Assembly: GCA_023678885.1 (NCBI GenBank)
Contig: CM042958.1
Span: 15,246,852 to 15,310,851, forward strand
DNA: 64,000 nucleotides
Source of the DNA: Pogostemon cablin
Lineage: Eukaryota; Streptophyta; Magnoliopsida; Lamiales; Lamiaceae
Direction of reading: 5' to 3'
The position numbers and the translations under genes were made by a program. Below the pieces are notes generated by a model that did no database searches, had not been told where the DNA came from, and saw only the letters and a program-made list of their open reading frames with translations. Below are positions 36,750 through 47,208 of the stretch, one piece after another; position 1 is the stretch's first letter; every line of letters begins with the position of its first letter.

Positions 36750-37715
36750 AGCGAGTTATAATAAAATTAATTAAGTTTGGAGTAGTGATTAAAAAGCACT
36801 AAGGATGAACACATGTAACACAAGAGAAATTGAAGAAGATGAATCCAACAAATACAATCTGAATTTTATTGATATTCCACCGAAAACAACACCCACACAA
36901 AAACTCTCTCTCTCTCTCTCCAAGTGTAGTACTCTCTCCAAGTGTAGTAATGACTTGTACAGAAAAAATGAGTAACATTCTTCATCCAATAAAGGAGAAG
37001 CTTTTTATATGTTCCTCTACAACAACTCTAATGATGAACCAATGAGAGTTCGCCATCTGGCTGGGAGATCAGTTGTCCGGGTAGTAGAGGAGCATAAAGC
37101 TGCTGCTGTTGGGGGCTGTTGCAAGTGGTGGCAGGCGTCTTTTGTCCTGTATCAGCGTTTCATTGGTGGAAAGAAAGAGAATGTCTTGTGAGTATTGTCC
37201 TCTACCGAGAGTGATGTTTAGAGTGGCTTATCCACACCGTTATTCTTGTCCTTATAGGCTCCACGTACTATAGGATAAAGTTGTCACCTTCTGCCGTTCC
37301 AAGACCCTATTTGGTATGATTGGACGCCGAACATTTTACCAAATAAGGAATGATCAGATGAGGCTTTACTCTTCCAATTCCTAAAGTACCCTCCGTAGTT
37401 TAAAGGAGTTTACGGCCGGGCTAAGCCGAGTAAGGCTTCAGCCTTGCTTTCCAAAAATGGCCTTTTGGCCTTGTCTTCCTAGGTGGGCTTTCGACCTAGT
37501 CATTCCCGAGTTATGGACTAGCCTTTTGGGCCTCTTCTCACTTACAAGATCATTTATTTAATAGGCTCCCTCTTGGGCTATTACCAGTGTTCATGACTTG
37601 TTTTTTTTTTGAACCCGTCAATCATTCGTTATGTGGGCTCTATTATAATTGAGCTTCCTTTTAATAGGGCTCCGGCCCGTTAACATGGAGATATAATACA
37701 CATAATAGATATCAT
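36750..37715 (-). mobile_element. LTR-like dispersed repeat, copy 1
   Basis: It is homologous over its length to 44770-45690 (shared GCCATCTGGCTG, TTTCATTGGTGGA, GAGTGATRTT, GGAGATATAATAC and others). On the minus strand it could start TGTATTATATCTCC and end CTACTCCA, that is TG...CA as in an LTR. Homology may continue slightly further right-to-left and no 5-bp duplication was found, so solo LTR is only a suggestion. Confidence 0.5.
36904..36920. repeat. (CT)n run
   Basis: A CT dinucleotide tract inside LTR-like copy 1, followed by a short repeat of CTCTCCAAGTGTAGTA. Confidence 0.9.
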
Positions 37716-37993
37716 GTCACTTTTGAATGTTTTTACGATTTCTTAAATAATTTTATGAAGTATTTTTTTTATTATAGATATTACTTATTATTTTTTATTT
37801 AAAATATTATTACTTGGACTGAGGGAGTAATATCTATAGCTTCTTGTACGATTTGGGTAAGCAGAAGTCGTTACAGAAAGAGAAAGAGAAGGATTTATGA
37901 ATAAATGAACGCCACTCACAACGACACAACCCACACCATCAACCATAACACACTCTCTTCCACCCGCCTTCGCCCCCACGCCATCCAATTACT

Positions 37994-40289
37994 ATGTTGT
38001 TCGCCCTCCTTCCCACGGTTAAACCCTTACCGCTGCTTCCTGCATGTACCAATATCATCCACAATTCCTTCCCATCTTATTCCTCCCGTTCTTCGCCCTT
38101 CTCCAACTCTAACAAGCTTTGGTTGCGCAACCGGAGAAAGCCGCCGTCATTCCGGACCCTAATAAAGTGTGGCTCCGGTGGCTTAGTGACGGAAATTAAC
38201 GAAAGCCAGTTCTCCGATGTCGTTTTGAACTCAGAACGCCCGGTTCTTGTTGAGTTCGTCGCCACGTGGTGCGGTCCCTGCCGTTTGATTGCTCCAGCGG
38301 TTCAATCACTGGCGCAGGTAACCTCGAATCCTGAGTTTTTTTCCCCTCTATTTTGAGTTCTTCGGAATTGATTTAAATATGAATATGCACTTTCTCCCCA
38401 ACATTTGACTATATCAAATGCACACAATTCATTCTCAGGCATTTTATTTCTGATCACTATCTATATCTGAGGAGAAAGAAATGGAAAGATGAAAACTGCA
38501 GTATCTATGTTATAAATCTTTTGGGACAATTCAAAACCAGAATATGTTTACAAGAACTGGAGCTTTCAGAACAGCCTTGATTGGATTTAGAACACTGTCT
38601 CTATCTACTCCATTATTTAAAGTATGAAGCAATTGCAATGCTCTAATTAAATTTGAATAACTTCACTTTCTCCAATGTACATAATGAGGTTCAGGATGAT
38701 TTTTCAGTACTTCATATAGGGATGAATAATACCCACGGTAGAAAATACTACTCCTATATTATTTTATTTTCTTTAAAATTAGCCAAGTTATTCTAAGTTT
38801 CTAACTATAAATACACAGTCAAGTGTGTATATAGCTAATATAAAAGTATTTTTCCATAAATTATAATTAGCCACAGATTTTGTTTGGCATAATGTATTTC
38901 TTCAACTATATCTGGCTTAAAGTTGGGTACTCTTGTATATTTTCATTGCCATCAGTGACTGCAATAAGCGGTATACGATGAATATTGGTTGGGAATTATA
39001 ATTTTGACCCTTATAAAATTAGTCTGTTAGACGGTGGTTAGAGCAAAATAATGAGCAGCATAGGTAATTCACTATCATGTTATATCTATCTTCTTTTCCC
39101 CTCTTTTCATTTAACTTGTTTTATTGCGATGTAATATATTTTGTATGTGCTATTTAAGACAAAACTCCTCCCAATGTTTCAGAATATCTGTTCTTCTTTC
39201 AAGCATGCTGAGAATATCTTAATGCCTTGCATGTTGTATGTGCTTGTAAGGGGTAATGGAGGTGGTCAATAGGAATGAAAAATATTGATTACTATTGATG
39301 ATGTTTGGTGTAGGGGTTTAAGAATCAATCTTCTTTAGTCATTTCCGTTGATGCAATAACTATACCCTATCCTTCAATCATAACCACTTACACTGTGATT
39401 GGCCTCTTTATGATACCCACCATCATTCTCATTCCCAAATTTGAACCATGCACCCTCTTATTATTACATAATTGGCTATAATGATTAATCCCACCTAACA
39501 AAAATTGAGACAGGTTTCAGATGAAAATTGAAATAAGCTTTTCTGGAAAACATTGAAGATATGAAGAAAATTGATGGGCAGCTGCATTCAGTACTTTTGC
39601 CTAAATTGTGGTATACAAATTTTTGAATAAATAGACTAAAACTTGATGAATCTATAATTCTCAATGCCTTTGAACTTGATGAAAATATCTTATGCTGGAC
39701 TGTGATTCTGACTAGATCTTATGGTTGACTATTAAACAAAGAATCCTTGCAAATACTTTTTCTGGAAACTTTTTGAAGTTGGAGATCTGCAGTCAAAACT
39801 TGGCCTTAATGTGTCATATGACTTGGGGAATATATGTGGAATAAAATCAGTTGTTGTTCTGCATGACATGAGCCTCTCTTTCTCTCTTAACCACATAGTC
39901 CACATAATTGTATGAATCAGTTGCTCTATTAATGACATGAGCCTGATGGGGGAGGGGGGTGCACCTTTTCTGTTCTGTTCTGGGGACTGAAAGGAGATTA
40001 TGAAATGCACTGTATTGCTTGTTGCATTGGATTTGGAATTGACTTTTAATCCTTGGATTTTTATTCCTTGTTAAACCCTCAGGAATATCAAGATAAACTG
40101 ACAGTTGTGAAAGTTGATCATGATGCAAACCCTGGACTAATTGAAGAATACAAGGTATATGGATTGCCAACATTGATCATCTTTCAAAATGGAAAAGAAG
40201 TCCCAGAGAGCAGGAGGGAGGGTGCAATAACAAAAGCTAAACTTAAGGAGTATTTAAATAAACATATGGAGTCTGTATCTATTGCTTAG
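37994..40289 (+). CDS. TRX-X: Thioredoxin X, chloroplastic precursor
   Basis: Two exons, 37994-38317 and 40083-40289, in phase 0, giving 176 residues with a 1.77-kb intron. A Ser/Arg-rich transit peptide covers about residues 1-58. The thioredoxin fold carries the redox motif WCGPC (Trp92, Cys93, Cys96) in FVATWCGPCRLIAPA and the cis-proline Pro137 in YGLPT. VDHDANP and ESRREGAITKAKLKEYL match the x-type plastid thioredoxins. TRX-X reduces stromal 2-Cys peroxiredoxin better than Calvin-cycle enzymes (family knowledge). The ATG at 37994 is the first in frame. An earlier ATG at 37905 opens an overlapping out-of-frame ORF. It is convergent with the PPR gene. Confidence 0.93.
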
Positions 40290-40946
40290 TCTTCATGGCG
40301 GTAGCTTTTCCGTCACGGTATGTCCATCACAAAGATGAGATGTTTGGCTACTCCGTAAAAATGCGCTTGTAAAGATTATTGTAATTGAGATCCTCTAATT
40401 GTTAAAATGTACACAGTATGGTCATCTATATTTTGATTACTAAATCAAAATGTTTATATTGCTCAAGTCAAGTCTGACAACATAATACTGTTGTGAATTA
40501 CTACAAGTAAAAGACATTGTTTTCTTTAAATTTTGTCAAAATATCATTATTGTCAAAACATCAACCAACATTGCACATAGTTGTCAATTAAACACCAAAT
40601 GTTGTGGGCTGAGGATTTTTTGCTTAATACTGAGTCAAATTCCCAATACTACTATATTTATGACTCACCTCTAAACATGTAGAAATTTGATGGAACCATC
40701 AAGATGTTTGATGCTCTCCATCAATTTTGTATGAGGTTGAGATATAATTTCTAAATATTTTAGGCACTTTTTACAACAAAATCAAAGTAAGAGATCTTCA
40801 GTAAGGGGCTTTACCGAGTGTGGTAGATCAATTTCAATATATAAGTTAAAATGATTTTTTTTACATTATATTTTCAAAGCTGTTCCAAATATCTTGTGTG
40901 AAATATCATCTCACAGTGAACCAATTTTAAGATTGAAAATTCCACT
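40290..40946. other. Convergent 3' flanks of TRX-X and the PPR gene
   Basis: Nothing coding is seen. It holds the 3' UTR sequences of both genes and AT-rich spacer. Confidence 0.7.
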
Positions 40947-42539
40947 TTATAGCAAACATGGAAAACTCTTACAACTTTCCTGTCTTTCCAGATCTATTTT
41001 ACATTTCATTTCTTCTCCTATTAAACTTAACATTGAATAAATATCTTGTGTTTTAATGTGTGTTGTATCATGTGCAGTAAAGCTGTGAAGCTCCTCGCAG
41101 ACCTCCACATAGCTATAACCGGGGGCCTTCCTCACTCCTCTCGACTCCATCGCTTCTCTGGTCATCCTGGCTTTATCCCAACGCCTTACGACTGCATATA
41201 AGTTCGATAATCCAACATACCTACCATCATGAGCAGGATCCAATTCAATGAGCCTCTTCCCCACCATTTCTGCAAGATCAAACCTTCTATGGTTTATGCA
41301 CCCGTTGAGCAATGCACCCAATGTAGATGTTGAGGGTTCCATTGGCATTTGAGAAACGAACTTATGCGCTTCGTCTAAATGACCTGCACGAGCTAGAACA
41401 TCAACCATACAAGCATAGTGTTCCCTCTTTGGCACCATGCCTTGGTTGTCAATAGAGCTGAAATATTTCCACCCCTCATTAACAAGTCCTCGATGAGCAC
41501 AAGCACTCAGCAGTGACAGGTAAGTGATTTCATCTGGTTTGACACCGGAGTCCTGCATCTCAACATATAAAGCTAACGCCTCCGTTGTCAAGCCATGAGT
41601 AGCAAGCCCTCCAATCATGGCATTCCAAATAAGAACATCCATCTCTCTGTTAGAAACCTCGCGAAACAAGATCATCGCCTCGTCAATTGCGCCACATTTT
41701 GCATACATGTCAACAATGGATGTTTGCAGGATGAGAGTTAAAGGGAGCTCATTTTCAACTATGTATCGATGCAGCTCTCTCCCTTGCTCGAGCGCTCCCA
41801 AGTGAGAGCAAGCACGAAGAACACTAACCATGGTTACCTCGTTAGCCTTTGGCCCCTCTAGTCTCATTCTTCTGAAAACTCCCAATGCATCTCTGTAGCT
41901 ACAATCCTTGACATATCCATCAACCAAAGCACTCCATGATACAACATTTCTCTCAGGCATTACGTCGAACACTTCCCTCATCAAACCCACATCCCTACAT
42001 TTGGCGTACCCATCCAACATCGAGTTCCAAGAAACCAAATTCCTTACCGGCATTTCATCGAACACCTTCCTCGCACTTACTATTTCACCGCAGGAGCCAT
42101 ACATGTGTATCAAAGAATTGGAAATGAACAGATCGAACGCAAACCCTCTTCGCAATGCATATCCATGAACATAACCTCCGAGTTTGGGGTCCGAAAGGCG
42201 AGCAGAAGCCTTGGCAAGAAAAGGGAAGGTGAGATGGTCGGGAAGAACGCCAGAGAGCAACATTTCACCGAAAGTGAAGAAGCATTTGACAGGGTTTTTG
42301 CTGTTGGCGAAGCCCCTGATGAGGGCGTTGTAATGGAAGAGCGTTGGATTGGCGAGGTGAAGGAAAAAGCGATGCGCATAATCGATGTTGAATGAGGCAG
42401 AAGTTGCAGCAAAAGAGAGGATTCTCCATGCGAAGGGGTCGGTTGTGGAGAGGCCAGAGGTTGTTAGCAGAGCATGGATTTGCTTAAGGTGTGACCAGCA
42501 ACTGCAGACATTCAGTAAAGATTTCAAGCATTTGACCAT
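40947..42539 (-). CDS. PLS-class pentatricopeptide repeat protein with E domain
   Basis: An intronless gene of 530 residues; the first true ATG is at 42539, as the extra codons upstream begin with TTG. It carries tandem P, L and S-type PPR motifs, for example LFISNSLIHMYGSCGEIVSA, VSWNSMLDGYAKC, VSWSALVDGYVKD, TSIVDMYAKCGAIDEA, LIWNAMIGGLATHG and YLSLLSACAHRGLV. An E-type tail follows (LGALLNGC, then LIELDPAHDGRYVGLSNLYA, then APGYSYVEV and EELHSF). There is no DYW deaminase domain. Such proteins bind organellar RNA by a two-residue-per-repeat code and act in C-to-U editing with a partner deaminase. It resembles the Arabidopsis At5g08305 type (from memory). The N-terminus is not strongly presequence-like, so mitochondrion or plastid cannot be decided. 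Confidence 0.93.
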   Translation of the reverse strand: MVKCLKSLLNVCSCWSHLKQIHALLTTSGLSTTDPFAWRILSFAATSASFNIDYAHRFFLHLANPTLFHYNALIRGFANSKNPVKCFFTFGEMLLSGVLPDHLTFPFLAKASARLSDPKLGGYVHGYALRRGFAFDLFISNSLIHMYGSCGEIVSARKVFDEMPVRNLVSWNSMLDGYAKCRDVGLMREVFDVMPERNVVSWSALVDGYVKDCSYRDALGVFRRMRLEGPKANEVTMVSVLRACSHLGALEQGRELHRYIVENELPLTLILQTSIVDMYAKCGAIDEAMILFREVSNREMDVLIWNAMIGGLATHGLTTEALALYVEMQDSGVKPDEITYLSLLSACAHRGLVNEGWKYFSSIDNQGMVPKREHYACMVDVLARAGHLDEAHKFVSQMPMEPSTSTLGALLNGCINHRRFDLAEMVGKRLIELDPAHDGRYVGLSNLYAVVRRWDKARMTREAMESRGVRKAPGYSYVEVCEELHSFTAHDTTHIKTQDIYSMLSLIGEEMKCKIDLERQESCKSFPCLL

Positions 42540-43051
42540 TAACAACGATTTCAAGCATCTAGTAGTAAGAAACTACGGCTGATGATATGAGGACTTTCCG
42601 ACCAAGTTGTACATGAAAAGTTTTAAGGCAGTAGTTCACTCTATTCTAACTCAGTTTTGCACTATTTGCACCACATTTTCGCACTAAATAAAATATTTCA
42701 TTTTATATTATTTAAATTTTGAATTAAATTTTATTTGATATTTTAATTTAATAAATTATACTTATATTATTAAAATTAATTTATGAAAATTAAATATTTA
42801 TTATTAATTTTTTTATCATAAAATCAATTTTCTTTTATTAAAAATAAATTAAAATAATAACAATAAGTAATAAATAATTTTGCAAATAGTATATTTTAAC
42901 AAAAGTGTAAAATAAAAAAATACCTCACTTGGTTTTAATTAATTACTGCATATTAAAAGAAAGAAAGTTAATAGGAATACAAAAAAATAATAGTATACAT
43001 GTGAAATAGTGGATAGCGTGGTGGATAACGCAAGATTGATTGTGCCACATG

Positions 43052-44205
43052 TAGGAGTGGGAAAATACGACATACTGAAAATATTGATATCGTACCGAAA
43101 TTTTCGGTATTTATTTTACATACATAAATTTCGGTATATCGAAATTTCGATATCTAAAAATGCATACAGTTATCAAACCATAATTTATACCGTGCCGATT
43201 TTTTTTATATATACCGATTATATTGAAAGTTAAAAAATTTTCGGTATATACCGATTTTTTCCAGAATCTCTTGCATTTACCAACGAAATCCCTGTAACAA
43301 CATCACTTCTCATCACCCCTAAAGCCCAGTACCAATAGAGATTCCATCTTTATCAGCCTTTGGGATTTTGGAAAAAGGCTTTGGAAAGAAAAATTGAATT
43401 TTTGGAGTTTCTGTGTGATGCATAGAACAATGGTGATAGTGGTGGTGGGGGAGAGAATTGTCTGCTCCATTCCTTGTTCAATCCCCTATTCCAAAGGGTG
43501 GAGCAAATGACACATCAGCAAATATTACATCATCTTATTTTCAAATGGGTGATGTGCACCCTCATTCCACGTTATGGAACATGGGATGCAACAGGCATTG
43601 CAACAGGGGATCCCAATCCTGGTGGTGGGGGGTTTGAGGGCTAGAGACTGTGTACTCCTACTAGGGTTCAATCTAGATGGGAGATCCCCATTCTGGACAC
43701 GATTTGAGTCAGTCAAAGAAAGGAAAACATTAGGAAGAGCCAAAGAAAGGTTCAAAGACTCAACTTTTGCCCTCTTCTCTCTATACTCTCCTTCAATTTC
43801 CACATTCTCAGCTTATCTCTTGGATGAATTCCCCCTATTATTCATTCATCTGAAGGAAATCCCTCTCCATTCAAAATCGCCTTTTTTTCTGGAAGATGTT
43901 GGAGCCAGCTTCTAAGGTTTGGAACGTTGTAAAGTTAATAAATGGGCTACACCTTGGATTTGGGCTTAGTTATTAAATTGACAAATGCCAAAATAGGAGC
44001 CCATGAATAAAATAACAAATATAATAATAAAATAATAGTAAATTTTTCGGTATACCGAAATACCAAATTTTAATTCAGCAGATACCATTATCGAATCGAT
44101 TTTTTCAGTACGGCGACTATACCGTACCGTAAATTTTGGTATTTTTCAATATTTTTTGATATTACGTGCTCGGTATACCGAGTTTTTGGTTTTTTCCCAC
44201 CCCTA
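43052..44205. mobile_element. Non-autonomous hAT element with 8-bp target duplication
   Basis: The left end is TAGGAGTGGGAAAA. The right end reversed is TAGGGGTGGGAAAA. The octamer GCCACATG is repeated exactly at 43044-43051 and 44206-44213. TAG/CAG-GGGTGG TIRs with 8-bp duplications are diagnostic of hAT transposons. Subterminal regions are full of CGGTATACCG-like palindromic motifs (possible transposase binding sites). The 1154-bp element has no transposase; its interior (43300-43920) is not low-complexity and is of unknown origin. Confidence 0.88.
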
Positions 44206-44399
44206 GCCACATGTAGTGCAATTCTGTAACAAACTCTTATTTAGCGTGAAGAAAAGGCGCATTGCTGGAGAAAATTTTGCGCTAAAGTAGTGATCTAATG
44301 CATTGTTGGAGATGCTCACGCTCCACCAAATTCAATTTAGGGTACCACAATTAACACACTTTCACTTTTGCATGTATCCGAAATATTTTAGATTAAATA

Positions 44400-44633
44400 C
44401 TCCATCTGTCCCGTTGATACGCATCCATTTTGGTATTTTGGTCCGTCCCAATACAAAGTATTTATTTCCTTTTTGGGGTTGATGTGACACATAAGGGATC
44501 CACAACCAACACTAAAACAATTACTCACTACACATTAAAATATCATTTCTCTCACCTCATTACACATTAAAATATTATATTATTTAATTCACGTGCAAAA
44601 AATAAACAAATACCTATCAACGGACATAGGGAG
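44400..44633. mobile_element. Stowaway MITE
   Basis: The left end is CTCCATCTGTCCCGTTGATA. The right end reversed is CTCCCTATGTCCGTTGATAG. TA lies on both sides, and the length is 234 bp. A second internal GTCCGTCCCAATAC is typical of the family. Confidence 0.8.
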
Positions 44634-44769
44634 TAGTTCTTAAAAGAAAAACAAATGTACCCCTCATATTAAAGAAAATGTTCATAATTTTATGTTTTGA
44701 ACCAAATAAAAATGTATTTGTCCGACATAAATTAACTTTGAAAATTTTACATGTCAGTTGATAGTCGTT

Positions 44770-45690
44770 TTTAACGGGTTAGATTAAAGTAAATCAAGCT
44801 TGGAGTAGCGATTAACCATACACTAAATACGAGCTCATCAAACATAAGAGATATGTGAGAGAAGGGATCCAACCAAGGACACACTGTATTTTATTAATAC
44901 TCTTAAGAACAACACTCATACAAGAACTTTTTCTAGCTCACTTTCTCAAGTATGATGCAGAAGAGTAAAAACCAAGTAACCTGCAGGTAACGTGCTCCAC
45001 CCCTAAGGGAGAAGCATTTTATAGTATGTTCTTATTACAATAACCCTAATCGTAAACAAACAGGAAATTGCCATCTGGCTGAAGACAAATCGTCTTAATT
45101 GCAGAGAAGTACAAATCTGTTATTGTTGTGGCTATTGCAGGTAGTTGCAGGTAATGACATGTGCCTTTTGTCTTGTGTTCGCCTTTCATTGGTGGAGAGA
45201 GGAAGCATGGCATATGAGTGTTGTCCTTAACTGAGAGTGATATTCAAAGTGTCCTATCCAGACCGTTATCTTTATCGTTATGTGCTCCGGGTACTCTAAG
45301 AAGGAAAGTTACTTTCGGTCGTTTCGAGTCTTCATACGAGATGGTATGATGCCTATCACCTTGCTCTATACAGCTATCCTATGGGGTTTTACTCTTCTCT
45401 TCTTAGAGTACGCTCTGAAGTCTGAAGGGGATTCCGGTTCAATCCGCTAAGGCTTCGGCCTTGTTCTTCTGATTAGTCTTTCAGCTTCTTCTTGGTTATG
45501 GGCCCGTGCCTTTGGGCTTTAAAGAGATTATATTATTATTTTCTTGTTGGGCTCGCCTCTTGAGTCTCTGTAAATATCTTGAGTTATCTCTCTTTTTGTC
45601 CCATTGGCCCTTAGGTATTCGGATCCCGTTATAATTGGGTCCTATTGTGATGGGGTTTTCAACCTATTAATATTGGAGATATAATACCAA
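44770..45690 (-). mobile_element. LTR-like dispersed repeat, copy 2
   Basis: It is the same family and orientation as the copy at 36750-37715, more diverged, about 8 kb away. Shared landmarks include CTTGGAGTAGYGATTA at the left, GCCATCTGGCTG, TTTCATTGGTGGA and GGAGATATAATAC at the right. No internal retrotransposon coding lies between the copies; the genes in between are normal host genes. Confidence 0.5.
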
Positions 45691-46128
45691 AAATAATGCC
45701 TTTTGTGTCAATGACAGCAAAAATAGTATTTTGCTCCTACTGAACATCTGTACTAAAAAAAATTATAAATAACAATTTTGAGGTGTATTTAGTGAAAAAA
45801 ATAAAATATTTGAAGCATATATTTAGTAAAAATAATATTTAATTAAAAAAATAAATGATGTCACCGTGGAATGTCTGAATAATACTTGCCCTAAACTTTT
45901 TAACCGACAAATGAACACGCTCGTTCCTGATTTACGTTAATTTCCTTTTTAAAAAAATTATTTATATTTTACAAGTGGTTTAATCGAGTATTATGAAAAA
46001 ATAAATTCATTTATGATTTCGTTAGCCCACTGCCCACACACCACTATAACGAACGCAGTGTATGCTTCCTATCAAAAACCATCACTACGTCTGCCCTCTC
46101 TCTGATTCTATTGAATTCGGTTTGTGAG

Positions 46129-47194
46129 GTGATAAATCCAATTGTAGATCTGTTTCTCTTTAAACTTGTGCTGATGTTCATTGTTTTGCTTGTGATTTTG
46201 TTTTAATTTTCTTCCTGTTTTTACAGTCAGATCTGGCTTCCTGTTTTCTTAGATGTGTGATCCATAGTATTGTTAATTTGTTCTTGGGGCTGTGGGGCTG
46301 TGGGTTTGATTTGATTTTGTAGAAGATGTTGGTAAATCGTTTGTCAATATTAAATTTGTATTCTTCTTTTTTATTAGAATTGAAATTTGAAGGTTGAGAT
46401 GTAGTGCTGGATCTTCACGCCTGGAATATTCTCTTTAAGAAATGGGACGATTAATCAATGGCTTACTACTGAAACTGGATTGGAGTTTGTCTCTTTCCAT
46501 TTTCTGCGATCAACTTCGGTCAACTATCTCATTGTTCATTTGTGGATTAAAACGAGTGTAAATCGTAAAAGTGAAATCATATGGATGCCTGAATTAAACT
46601 AGGGTTACTAGCTTTGTTAATTTGAGCGGTGACCCTGAAAAGAAAAAAAAACTTTTGGATTTGATTGCAATCTAAGAGTATCTTGAAATTTTCACGAATG
46701 CCTTGCTCCTTGTTATCCTGTGGAAAGCAATTACTGCCACTCTTTTCTATCTGTTCATTATCAAATTGAATCCTCTCAAATCATAGTAATAGATGTTTTA
46801 AAGGTCAGCTATGTGATGAGTTTTTAATGCTTTCTGATTGTATTTGTTGGCTTGTTGTCACTGCCCCAGATTTGTTCTCTGATTAACTACAGTCGTATGT
46901 ACTGAACCACCCACTCTAGATGAAACTGCTCGAATTACTTTTTTGCCATCATGTTTCGTTGGTCTGCCTCTTATTTTGACAGTAAATATACAGTTATTTA
47001 ATTCCTTGCATGATGTTAATGAGTAATATATTATAAGATTTGTAGCAATTCGTGTATAAACTATTATTGCCATAATCTACTCCAATATTATTATTACAAT
47101 GCCACTGTTGAATCCATTTCTTTTTGTATCAGACCTTAGAAGTTTTTTAATTTAATTTATTAATTTATAAGATAATGAGTCTAGTTTTCATCAG
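46129..47194 (+). other. Probable 5' UTR intron of beta-COP
   Basis: There is a donor at 46129 (TTTGTGAG|GTGATAAA) and an acceptor ending at 47194 (TTTTCATCAG), 14 nt before the ATG. The sequence is T-rich with no coding frame. Inferred from splice signals. Confidence 0.5.
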
Positions 47195-47208
47195 ATAACT
47201 AGTGGAAA

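Larger units (their letters stand above)
34028..37993. other. Intergenic with MULE-like and LTR-like elements
   Basis: No gene is recognised. It contains the RING gene promoter, a MULE-like TIR element with GC-rich interior (35238-36213), an LTR-like repeat (about 36750-37715), and near 37826 a lone GGACTGAGGGAGTA resembling one Stowaway end. Confidence 0.6.
42540..47208. other. TE-rich intergenic and beta-COP leader
   Basis: No gene of its own. It contains a hAT element (43052-44205), a Stowaway MITE (44400-44633), a second LTR-like copy (about 44770-45690), and from about 46.0 kb the promoter, 5' UTR and probable 5' UTR intron of beta-COP. The hAT flank at 44220-44340 (GCATTGTTGGAGATGCTC) looks like the end of another, older DNA element. 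Confidence 0.6.

Noticed and set aside
43525..43915. Open frames of 92 and 113 codons inside the hAT element
   Set aside because: They overlap on opposite strands, have no recognisable domain and lie within a transposon. They are not transposase-like.
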